In this document: one piece after another, positions 1 to 5,671 of the stretch | How positions within the stretch are numbered: position 1 is the first letter of the stretch | Layout of the letters: every line of letters begins with the position of its first letter | Assembly (NCBI GenBank): GCA_005885115.1 | Contig: VAXX01000207.1 | Location: forward strand, 509 to 7,112 | Direction of reading: 5' to 3' | Source: Actinomycetota bacterium | GTDB lineage: Bacteria > Actinomycetota > Actinomycetes > Mycobacteriales > Micromonosporaceae | Length of the DNA stretch: 6,604 bases | Notes under the pieces: model-generated | The model's input: the letters and a program-made list of their open reading frames with translations, nothing else | Databases searched by the model: none | What the model was told of the DNA's origin: nothing | Translations under genes and position numbers: made by a program

Positions 1-295
1 AGTAGACCTGTACGGCCAGCGCGACGGTACCGACGGCGACCGCGACCAGCGCGGCGGACTCGTCGACCCGGTAGGCGACCCGGACGACGAGGCCGCCGAC
101 ATCGACCAGGCGGACCCCGCCGCGTACCTCCCCGTGGATTGATACAGAGAGAACTGTCGATGCGACGAGCGCCGATGCGGCGCCCGCGATGCCGAGGGCC
201 GCCGCCGCCCGGCGGGCGCCCAACGGCAGCAGAAATCCCATCAGCGCAAGCAGAAGTGGTACGCCGGGCAGCGCGTACGCCAGCCCGCCCGTCAC
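1..295 (-). CDS. nuoL: NADH-quinone oxidoreductase subunit L, N-terminal part (cut by window edge)
   Basis: This is the N-terminal 98 residues of a NuoL-type antiporter-like membrane subunit of complex I, which would form a proton channel in the cytoplasmic membrane. The GTG start at 295-293 overlaps the nuoK stop as GTGA, the same coupling used elsewhere in this cluster. The translated start is a hydrophobic first helix (LPGVPLLLALMGFLLPLG), then a short polar stretch. A second segment follows, containing YRVDESAALVAVAVGTVALA and VQVY, which matches the NuoL family pattern of a 'vD.lsalm.lvVt.v..lv..YS' segment. The rest lies beyond the left edge. Order after nuoK supports NuoL over NuoM or NuoN. 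The start was read by hand on the minus strand, because the open frame has no ATG start. Confidence 0.82.
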   Translation of the reverse strand, partial: MTGGLAYALPGVPLLLALMGFLLPLGARRAAAALGIAGAASALVASTVLSVSIHGEVRGGVRLVDVGGLVVRVAYRVDESAALVAVAVGTVALAVQVY

Positions 296-606
296 CGTGG
301 AGCCTCGGACAGCTCGATCTCGTCCACCGCGATGCTCGTCCGGCGCCGGTACAGCGCGAGGATCAACGCCAGCCCCACGCCCACCTCGGCGGCGGCGAGC
401 ACGATGACGAACAGCGCGAAAACCTGGCCGGTTGCCGGCAGTACCGGCTTCGTGGTGGCATCCGCCGTGACCAGCACCAGGTTGACCGCGTTGAGCAGCA
501 ACTCCACCGCCATCAACAGGAGCACCGCGTTGCGCCGGGTCAGCACCCCGTGTACACCGAGCCCGAACAGCCCGGCCGCGATGAGGTAGGCGATGACCGG
601 GTGCAT
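292..606 (-). CDS. nuoK: NADH-quinone oxidoreductase subunit K
   Basis: NuoK is a small three-helix membrane subunit of complex I that helps carry protons next to NuoJ and NuoN. The 104-residue length fits the usual ~100. Three hydrophobic segments are visible. The two membrane glutamates typical of the family are present, one in LLMAVELLLNAVNLVLV and one in AAAEVGVGLALILALY. The C-terminus is basic (YRRR) and then acidic. Start choice: ATG at 606-604 shares one base with the nuoJ stop (TGATG). A GTG immediately upstream (609-607) gives one extra residue and a GTGA overlap and cannot be excluded. The stop overlaps the nuoL GTG start. Confidence 0.92.
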   Translation of the reverse strand: MHPVIAYLIAAGLFGLGVHGVLTRRNAVLLLMAVELLLNAVNLVLVTADATTKPVLPATGQVFALFVIVLAAAEVGVGLALILALYRRRTSIAVDEIELSEAPR

Positions 607-1100
607 CACCGGGCCACCGGTCGGGATACCACGATCGCACCGACCAGCGCGGCCAGCAGCAGGATGGACAGCACCTCGAAGGGCAGCACCCAGTGCTGGA
701 ACAGCTCCACGCCCAGCCGCTCGGCGGTACCCGGAACCGGCGCCGGTACCCGCGTCCACCGGTACCCGTCGACGAACAGCGCACCCAGCCCGAGCCCGGC
801 CCCGCCGCCGACCAGGGCACCGGACCAGCCCGGCCGGTCCAGATCGGTGGACGCGCCGATCGGCGCCCGGGTCAGCATCACCGCGAACAGCAGCAGTACC
901 ACCACGGCGCCGACGTACAGCAGCACCTGCACCCAGGCCACCAGCTCGGCGGCGAGCACCAGGTAGAGCCCGGCGACCGCGCCCAGCGTGACGACCAACC
1001 AGAGTCCGGCGCGTACCAGATGAGGCGTGCGTACCACCCGGAAAGCCGCACCGACCGCGACCGCGCCCAGCGCGATCAGCAGCAGATCGGCGGAGGTCAT
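606..1100 (-). CDS. nuoJ: NADH-quinone oxidoreductase subunit J
   Basis: NuoJ is a five-helix membrane subunit of complex I (ND6 homologue) that links the quinone site region to the proton channels. The 164-residue product has five hydrophobic segments. The third carries the conserved [20 protein letters not shown] stretch, which matches the NuoJ signature 'YvGAv.vLflFvvMl'. The region between helices 3 and 5 is longer and includes a polar loop ([16 protein letters not shown]). The ATG start overlaps the nuoI stop as ATGA, and the TGA stop overlaps the nuoK start, so nuoI-J-K-L is tightly packed and probably translationally coupled. Confidence 0.93.
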   Translation of the reverse strand: MTSADLLLIALGAVAVGAAFRVVRTPHLVRAGLWLVVTLGAVAGLYLVLAAELVAWVQVLLYVGAVVVLLLFAVMLTRAPIGASTDLDRPGWSGALVGGGAGLGLGALFVDGYRWTRVPAPVPGTAERLGVELFQHWVLPFEVLSILLLAALVGAIVVSRPVAR

Positions 1101-1603
1101 GCCCCGGCCTTACGCGTGGCGGCGGCTTCCTCCTTGGCCGGCTCACCCATCGGGTCGTGTGCTGGCGGCGGCGGCACCGTCCACATCCACTCCCGCAGCC
1201 GGTCCTTGTCGTGCAACAGGTCCCGGATGTCGGGCTCGGCGTACTCGAACTCCGGCGACCAGAACAGCGCGTCGAACGGGCACGCCTCGATGCAGATGCC
1301 GCAGTACATGCACAGCGAGAAGTCGATGTCGAAGCGGTCCAGGACGTTGCGTTGCCGGGGCCGGGACGCGCCCGGTACGAGCACCTCCTCCTTGTGCGAG
1401 TCGATGTAGATGCACCAGTCCGGACACTCCCGGGCGCACAGCATGCAGACCGTGCAGTTCTCCTCCAGCAGCCCGATCACCCCGCGCGAGCGCGGCGGCA
1501 GGTCCGGCTCGACATCCGGGTACTGCCGGGTGTGCGCCCGCCTGGTCATCGTCGCGAGCGTGACGGCCAGCCCCTTCGCCAGCCCGGACCCTGGTACGCC
1601 CAT
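1097..1603 (-). CDS. nuoI: NADH-quinone oxidoreductase subunit I (2x[4Fe-4S] ferredoxin-type)
   Basis: NuoI carries the two [4Fe-4S] clusters (N6a/N6b) that pass electrons toward NuoB and the quinone on the cytoplasmic face of complex I. In the 168-residue product both motifs are intact: [12 protein letters not shown] (Cys50, 53, 56, 60) and [12 protein letters not shown] (Cys98, 101, 104, 108). A short hydrophobic/amphipathic N-terminus ([13 protein letters not shown]) is as expected. The open frame extends upstream to 1870, but that part is antisense to the Uma2 gene. I chose ATG 1603-1601 because AGGA lies 7 bases upstream (1614-1611) and the family N-terminus begins here. The nuoH gene that would normally precede it lies 3.1 kb away, so nuoI probably needs its own promoter or read-through from the signal peptidase gene on the same strand. 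Confidence 0.95.
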   Translation of the reverse strand: MGVPGSGLAKGLAVTLATMTRRAHTRQYPDVEPDLPPRSRGVIGLLEENCTVCMLCARECPDWCIYIDSHKEEVLVPGASRPRQRNVLDRFDIDFSLCMYCGICIEACPFDALFWSPEFEYAEPDIRDLLHDKDRLREWMWTVPPPPAHDPMGEPAKEEAAATRKAGA

Positions 1604-1664
1604 GAGCACATCCTGCCCCGTCGGCCCCGGCGGCGCGAGCACCACACCGCCGACGAGGTTCGGG

Positions 1665-1679
1665 TAGCGTGAAACCGTA
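1665..1679. promoter_or_regulatory. Possible divergent -10 elements between nuoI and the Uma2 gene
   Basis: The 126-bp gap between nuoI and the Uma2 gene holds two hexamers of the actinobacterial -10 form TANNNT. TAGCGT lies on + at 1665-1670, facing the Uma2 gene, and TACGGT lies on - at 1679-1674, facing nuoI. A short inverted repeat (CCGT-ACG-ACGG, 1675-1685) overlaps the second. No convincing -35 element accompanies either. The site matters because the nuo block from nuoI onward has been separated from nuoC-nuoH and would need a promoter here unless transcribed through. Such short hexamers occur by chance. Confidence 0.25.
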
Positions 1680-1717
1680 CGACGGCACACGGGGGGCCGG
1701 TAGGAACGATGTCCACC

Positions 1718-1726
1718 GAGGAGGAA
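1718..1726 (+). promoter_or_regulatory. Shine-Dalgarno site deciding the Uma2 start
   Basis: GAGGAGGAA ends three bases before GTG 1730, with its GGAGG core (1720-1724) five bases from that codon. The alternative ATG at 1709 has only AGGA three bases upstream, which is too close for good initiation. This favours GTG 1730. Confidence 0.65.
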
Positions 1727-1729
1727 CCA

Positions 1730-2305
1730 GTGACCGCGGCGCTCGACCACGACGCTCCGGCGTCCCGGGACTGGACCACCGACGATCTCGACGAGCTGCC
1801 GGAGGACGGCGTGCGTCGGGAGATCATCGACGGAGTGCTGATCGTGTCCCCATCCCCCACCACCATCCACCAGACCCTGGCGCTTCGCCTCGGGACGGCG
1901 CTCTACGCCGTCTGTCCGGAGGAGTTCTACGTCACCCAGGGCGTCGAGATCAGGATCAGCCGGCGCCGGTCACTGACTCCGGACGTCCTCGTCACGACCG
2001 CCCGGGCGGCCGCCCGGAACCCGTCCCACTACCAGCCGCACGAGGTCGTCATGGCCGTCGAGATCGTCTCGCCCGGCTCGGTCACCATGGACCGGATCAC
2101 CAAGCCGGCGCTATACGCCCAGGTGGAGATCCCGTTCTACTGGCGGATCGAGACCGAGCAGGGGATCGTCGTACACACCCACCGGCTCGACCCCGTGGCC
2201 GGCGTCTACCTGGCCACCGGGGCCTTCGAGGAGCTCGTCGAGACTGACGAACCGTGGCCGATCCGGCTTCCGGTCGCGGACTTCACCCCACGCCGGCTGA
2301 GCTGA
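1730..2305 (+). CDS. Uma2-family (DUF820) putative PD-(D/E)XK nuclease
   Basis: This 191-residue protein belongs to the Uma2/DUF820 family, which has a restriction-endonuclease-like fold and is often present in many copies in actinomycetes and cyanobacteria. Cellular roles are mostly unproven. Recognisable parts, in order, are the N-terminal [20 protein letters not shown] and GVLIVSPSP block (family 'r.ElidG.l.vspsP'), the LTPDVLV strand with the likely metal-binding Asp, and [20 protein letters not shown] with the Glu, followed by [17 protein letters not shown] ('K...Y...GV.eYWivd'). An upstream in-frame ATG at 1709 would add seven residues, but the ribosome site favours GTG 1730. It stands divergent to nuoI and convergent with the signal peptidase gene, whose open frame runs 195 bp into its 3' end. 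It has no obvious link to the surface-protein genes or to nuo. Confidence 0.88.
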   Translation: MTAALDHDAPASRDWTTDDLDELPEDGVRREIIDGVLIVSPSPTTIHQTLALRLGTALYAVCPEEFYVTQGVEIRISRRRSLTPDVLVTTARAAARNPSHYQPHEVVMAVEIVSPGSVTMDRITKPALYAQVEIPFYWRIETEQGIVVHTHRLDPVAGVYLATGAFEELVETDEPWPIRLPVADFTPRRLS

Positions 2306-2848
2306 CCGGGGCCGGTCCGCACGCGGCCGCGCGGTGGGCGTCGGCGGTTTCCGGGCCGGGCGCCAGATCCAGACAAGCAGGCACAGGGCCAGCAGAACCG
2401 GGCAGCCGTACAGGATGACCGGGCGCAACGGCCCGTAGTGGAGCCAGTTGAGCACCCAGCCGAGCCGGGGCACGACGTACCGGACCCGCCAGGCGGTACC
2501 GGCGGGAAGCCGGGCGGTCCACGGATCGGCCACCGGGTTGGCGTCCCCCCGGGTCTGTACGAGCACGGAGTCCCCGTCCGGCCGCACGCTCACGATCCGG
2601 TGGCTGACCACGGCCGAGTTGGGCGGGGGCGCCAGGTACACGATGATGTCCCCGGAGCGCAGGTCGCTGACCCGCGCCGGAGTCGCGACCACGATGTCGC
2701 CGGCGTCGAAGGTCGGCCGCATGCTGCCGGACAGCACGGTCAGCCCCTGGAACCAGCCGGCGTGCGGGCCGATCGCGAGCAGTGCGAGCAGCAGCAGCGC
2801 CGCCACCAGGGCGGCGCGGGCCACCCAGCGGGCACCCGCACGTACCAC
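2111..2848 (-). CDS. SipW/ER-type signal peptidase I (S26B)
   Basis: This membrane signal peptidase should remove signal peptides from exported proteins, most likely the two neighbouring ones. The N-terminal membrane helix (about residues 12-27) is followed by the catalytic serine box VLSGSMRPTFDAGDIVV (Ser42). SHRIVSV (His83) places His where bacterial LepB enzymes have Lys. GDANPVADPW follows, with Asp102 or Asp108 as the likely third catalytic residue. A second membrane helix lies near residues 144-162. The Ser-His pattern is that of SipW, archaeal and ER signal peptidases. I chose GTG 2848-2846 because GGAGGAGG (2861-2854) lies five bases upstream; the ATG at 2884 has no such site. At 245 residues it is longer than the usual ~180-200. 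Residues 182-245 are encoded antisense to the Uma2 3' end and look unconserved, so the true or ancestral C-terminus may be near 2305. Confidence 0.87.
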   Translation of the reverse strand: MVRAGARWVARAALVAALLLLALLAIGPHAGWFQGLTVLSGSMRPTFDAGDIVVATPARVSDLRSGDIIVYLAPPPNSAVVSHRIVSVRPDGDSVLVQTRGDANPVADPWTARLPAGTAWRVRYVVPRLGWVLNWLHYGPLRPVILYGCPVLLALCLLVWIWRPARKPPTPTARPRADRPRSAQPAWGEVRDRKPDRPRFVSLDELLEGPGGQVDAGHGVEPVGVYDDPLLGLDPPVERDLHLGV

Positions 2849-2853
2849 TGTCG

Positions 2854-2861
2854 CCTCCTCC
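2854..2861 (-). promoter_or_regulatory. Shine-Dalgarno site of the signal peptidase gene
   Basis: On the minus strand GGAGGAGG is followed by five bases (CGACA) and then GTG at 2848. It is the strongest ribosome site on this strand of the window and decides the start in favour of GTG over the upstream ATG at 2884. Confidence 0.65.
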
Positions 2862-2994
2862 GGTCGCCGTGTGAGCCGGCCCATCGGCAGCGGCCGCCCG
2901 GAGGTGAGCGGTTCTCCTCAACTGCCCGTACCCGGTGCCGATGGGTGCCGTCACGAGACCCGAAAGGGAGTCAGGGACGACGATTGGGGCAGTC

Positions 2995-3636
2995 ATGGAG
3001 GCTCAGGACGCGCAAGGGGAGCGCCGGCGCCGGCGCGTGCTCGGCCGGATCCTGCTCACCCTGGCGGTGCTCGGCAGCGCCGCCGGCCTGATCATGGCGA
3101 CCACGTACGCCTCCTGGACGAGTGCGGTCAACCAGAACAACCAGATCGCCTCGGGCACGATCTCCATCAGCCTCGGCGCGACCGGCGGCGCGACGAACCG
3201 GTTGAACATCAGCGCTTCCGGGATCGCGCCCGGTGACACGATCAAGCGCGGCGTCGACCTGATCAACCCGTCCGGCGGCCTCGACCTGGCCTCGATCACC
3301 GTGACCACGGCGGCGTCCCCGAGTTCGACGCTGGACACGGACACCACGAACGGGCTTCAGATGACCATCGACAAGTGCTCGGTGGCCTGGACGGAGACCG
3401 GGACCAACCCGGCGTTCTCGTACTCCTGTGGCGGGGTCACCACGTCGGTCCTGGCCTCGGTACCGGTGATCCAGACCAACGCCGCGCTGAGCAACCTGTC
3501 CTCGGTGACCAACAACAACACCGACCACCTGGTCGTCACGCTGAGCCTGGGCGGCAGCGGCGGGTCGCTCCAGGGCAAGAGCTCGACGGTGACGTACACC
3601 TTCACCGGTACCCAGCGCGTCGCCGCACCGCACTGA
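2995..3636 (+). CDS. TasA/CalY-like exported protein with SipW-type signal peptide
   Basis: This 213-residue exported protein resembles the TasA/camelysin (CalY) group, whose Bacillus members form extracellular biofilm fibres after cleavage by SipW. The N-terminus is charged (GERRRRRVLGR), followed by a hydrophobic helix (about residues 15-35). A cleavage region near TTYASWT comes next, and then QIASGTISISL, which corresponds to the 'F.aGtl.l.l' start of mature TasA-type proteins. The mature part is Thr/Ser/Asn-rich and beta-like. It includes IAPGDTIKRGVDLINPSG, a probable disulphide pair (Cys128, Cys145) and a closing STVTYTFTGTQR strand. ATG 2995 was chosen because it places the signal peptide at a normal distance; GTG 2935 and ATG 2941 would add a 20- or 18-residue leader and have no better ribosome site. 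It sits 11 bp before the second exported gene and is divergent from the peptidase gene. Fibre formation is inference. Confidence 0.82.
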   Translation: MEAQDAQGERRRRRVLGRILLTLAVLGSAAGLIMATTYASWTSAVNQNNQIASGTISISLGATGGATNRLNISASGIAPGDTIKRGVDLINPSGGLDLASITVTTAASPSSTLDTDTTNGLQMTIDKCSVAWTETGTNPAFSYSCGGVTTSVLASVPVIQTNAALSNLSSVTNNNTDHLVVTLSLGGSGGSLQGKSSTVTYTFTGTQRVAAPH

Positions 3637-3671
3637 CGGGCGTACCGATGGCGCTCCGGTACCGCTTCCGT

Positions 3672-3703
3672 GTGGCCGTGGTCGTGGCCGTGGTCGTGGC
3701 CGT
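3672..3703 (+). repeat. In-frame 12-bp tandem repeat in the signal-peptide core
   Basis: The unit GTGGCCGTGGTC occurs 2.7 times without mismatch (3672-3683, 3684-3695, 3696-3703). Each unit encodes Val-Ala-Val-Val. Gain or loss of a unit keeps the frame and changes the length of the hydrophobic helix by four residues. Confidence 0.85.
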
Positions 3704-4129
3704 CGCCTGGGCGGCGACCATGGCCGGGCTGCCCGGTACGCACGCGGTGTGGACCGGCAGCACCGCGGCGACCGACACGGTGTCGACGAAGAAGGTCTTC
3801 AGCACCACCCTGTCCGACAACTTCATGGACTGGATCGACGCCTCCAGCGGTACGGCCGGGGCGGTACAGCAGTCCCGCTCGGCGTACCTCGACGGGGTGA
3901 CCACGAACACCAACAACGTGCTGTCCCCGACCTTCAACACCGCGTACTACGAGGAGATGGACTACACCGGACAGGACCTGCCGCCCAGCGTGGCGGTCAG
4001 CAACGTCCAGCTCACCTTCGCGTACGCCGTCCCGGTGGCCGCGGAGAACGCCTGCTTCTACCTGTCGGCGATCCGGTTCAGCGATAACACCGACCTCCAG
4101 GACCACGGCAGCCCGGCCAGCACGCTGGG

Positions 4130-4359
4130 CTGCGTCACGACAACCACCCCGGTCACCTTCACCATCCCGCTGCCCGAGATCACCAACACGGACACCCTCA
4201 AGGACTCGTTCGGGATCCGGGTGTACGCCACCAACTCGGCCAGCCTGCGTCACGACAACCACCCCGGTCACCTTCACCATCCCGCTGCCCGAGATCACCA
4301 ACACGGACACCCTCAAGGACTCGTTCGGGATCCGGGTGTACGCCACCAACTCGGCCAGC
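4130..4359 (+). repeat. Perfect 115-bp tandem duplication
   Basis: Bases 4130-4244 are repeated at 4245-4359 with no difference in 115 positions, by direct comparison. The junction shows no shared bases beyond the unit: the base before copy 1 differs from the last base of the unit, and the base after copy 2 differs from the first. The first copy reads in frame (CVTTTTPVTFTIPLPEI...); the second reads one base out of frame (LRHDNHPGHLHHPAARDH...). Perfect identity points to a very recent event or an artefact. Confidence 0.97.
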
Positions 4360-4720
4360 TACACCAACACCGACTACCTGGAGTTCGACCAGACCCCGTC
4401 GCTGACCTTCGTCCCGCCCGGCGCCACGATCACCAGCAGCAGCATCGCGTTGACCTTCTACGAGACGCTCGCGGCCGGCAACGTGCTGTGCCCGGACATG
4501 ATGCTCTACCTGAGCGGGACACTGACGGCGACGGCGACGGCCTCGGGCGCGAACTGCTCGTCCAGCACCACGGCCGAGACCACCTGGACGGTCGACACCA
4601 CCGCGATCATCACCACGCCGGCCCAGGCCGACAACACGATGCTGCGGGTGAGCGCGATCAACAGCACCAGCGCCGCCCAGTTGCGGGTGGACTACGTGAA
4701 GCTGACCGTCACGTACTCGC

Positions 4721-4728
4721 TCAGCTGA
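4721..4728. other. Palindrome shared by two convergent stop codons
   Basis: TCAGCTGA is its own reverse complement. Read on + it gives Ser-stop for the exported protein. Read on - it gives Ser-stop for nuoH. The two genes therefore overlap tail to tail by 8 bp, with no room for a separate terminator between them. Confidence 0.9.
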
Positions 4729-5671
4729 CCCGCACGACCGCGGTCAGCACGAGCTGGCCCAGCGCCACCGGCACCAGGCCGAGCCAGCACAGCCGCTGCA
4801 ACTGGTCCTCGCGCAGCCGGGGGTACGCCACCCGCAGCCAGATGATGACGAAGCTGACCGCGAACACCTTGAGCAGCGTCCACAACCAGCCGAACGCGGC
4901 CGGGTCGGGACCGCGCCACCCGCCCAGGAACAGTACGGTGGTCAGCGCCGAGATGACCACGATGCCGACGTACTCGGCGAGCAGGAAGAACGCGAAGCGC
5001 AGCCCGGTGTACTCGGTCAGGTACCCGAAGACCAGCTCGGAGTCGGCGATCGGCATGTCGAAGGGCGGCCGGCGGATCTCGGCGAGGCCGGCGACGAAGA
5101 ACACCACCAGCGCGGGGAGCTGCCACAGCAGCCACCACGGCCGCCAGGCCGCCACGATGCCGGGCAGGGAGAGGGTGCCGGCGGCCATCGCCACCGACGC
5201 CGCGGCGAGCACGAACGGCAGCTCGTACCCGAGCAGTTGCGCCGCCGCCCGCAGCCCGCCCAGCAGCGAGTACTTGTTGGCGCTCGACCATGCCGCCATG
5301 AGGACGGCGACCACCCCGACCCCGACCACCGCGAGGACCGCGAACAGTCCGACGTCCAACGGCTGCCCGACCAGCCGGTCGGCCGGCCCGAGCGGGATGA
5401 ACAGCAACGCCACCAGGTACGGCAGCAACGCCACGATCGGCGCGACCCGGAACACCGGACGGTCGGCCGCGTCCGGGGTCAGGTCCTCCTTCTGGACGAA
5501 CTTGACCCCGTCGGCGATCAGCTGCGCCCAGCCGTGGAAGGCGCCGGCGTACATCGGGCCGAGCCGGCCCTGCATGTGCGCCATCACCTTGTGCTCGGTC
5601 TGCCCGACGATCAGCGGCAGGGTCAGGAAGGCGACCACGACCGCGAGTACCCGCAGCCCGACCTCGATCAC
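4721..5671 (-). CDS. nuoH: NADH-quinone oxidoreductase subunit H
   Basis: NuoH is the membrane subunit of complex I that forms the quinone chamber and joins the peripheral arm to the membrane arm. The 316-residue product is close to the usual length, with about eight hydrophobic segments. Family blocks visible are EHKVMAHMQGRLGP (residues 26-39), ADGVKFVQKED (53-63), SSANKYSLLGGLRAAAQ (129-145), LGYELP (147-152), AEIRRPPFDMP (197-207) and SELVFGYLTEYTG (211-223). The classic ERR and NRAPFDLPE forms appear here as EHK and RRPPFDMPI, suggesting a divergent branch. I chose GTG 5671-5669, which overlaps the nuoC stop as GTGA. A GTG at 5683-5681 would add four residues. Its stop overlaps the stop of the convergent exported-protein gene, and nuoI is not next but 3.1 kb further on. 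Confidence 0.93.
   Translation of the reverse strand: MIEVGLRVLAVVVAFLTLPLIVGQTEHKVMAHMQGRLGPMYAGAFHGWAQLIADGVKFVQKEDLTPDAADRPVFRVAPIVALLPYLVALLFIPLGPADRLVGQPLDVGLFAVLAVVGVGVVAVLMAAWSSANKYSLLGGLRAAAQLLGYELPFVLAAASVAMAAGTLSLPGIVAAWRPWWLLWQLPALVVFFVAGLAEIRRPPFDMPIADSELVFGYLTEYTGLRFAFFLLAEYVGIVVISALTTVLFLGGWRGPDPAAFGWLWTLLKVFAVSFVIIWLRVAYPRLREDQLQRLCWLGLVPVALGQLVLTAVVRVS

Larger units (their letters stand above)
3648..4728 (+). pseudogene. Exported two-domain surface protein, frameshifted by a 115-bp tandem duplication
   Basis: I do not recognise a named family. The start (ATG 3648, 11 bp after the previous stop) encodes MALRYR, a Val/Ala-rich membrane helix (residues 8-26) and THAVWTGSTAATDT. 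That resembles the signal-peptide end of the upstream TasA-like protein (ASWTSA...), so it is probably a second substrate of the adjacent peptidase. The frame is clean to Ser199 (4244). A second copy of the preceding 115 bp then shifts it, and the continuation is His/Arg/Gly-rich junk with no stop until 6035. The frame ending at 4728 resumes with YTNTDYLEFDQ. Removing one repeat copy gives 321 residues with two similar beta domains: residues ~114-210 (Cys136, Cys162) and ~220-321 (Cys243, Cys265), the latter closing with VDYVKLTVTYS. The stop overlaps the nuoH stop. Alternatives to a true pseudogene are phase variation or an assembly error. Confidence 0.8.

Noticed and set aside
139..1672. Several long open frames on + over the nuoL-I region
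   Set aside because: They are low-complexity Arg/Pro/Ala/Gln-rich translations opposite well-supported nuo genes, the usual GC-rich shadows.
1604..1870. Upstream extension of nuoI to 1870
   Set aside because: It would be antisense to the Uma2 5' half and is not NuoI-like. ATG 1603 has a ribosome site and the correct family N-terminus.
2306..2340. GC-rich stem with the GCGGCCGC palindrome after the Uma2 stop as a terminator
   Set aside because: There is no T-run and no long clean stem, and it lies inside the peptidase coding region; GC-rich palindromes are expected by chance here.
2849..2994. A promoter between the divergent peptidase and TasA-like genes
   Set aside because: Transcription must start somewhere here, but the only TA step lies in GTACCC and gives no TANNNT hexamer on either strand, so I could not point to an element.
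2283..2996. Overlapping minus-strand frame across the signal peptidase gene
   Set aside because: Its translation is Arg/Gly/Ala-rich with no motif, while the other frame has the full signal peptidase catalytic set and membrane helices.
4240..4330. A histidine-rich metal-binding segment (HDNHPGHLHHPAARDHQHGH)
   Set aside because: It is the out-of-frame reading of the second copy of the 115-bp duplication, not a native domain.
1604..4720. Insertion sequence or integron origin of the inserted block
   Set aside because: I found no transposase, integrase, terminal inverted repeats or target-site duplication at the block edges.
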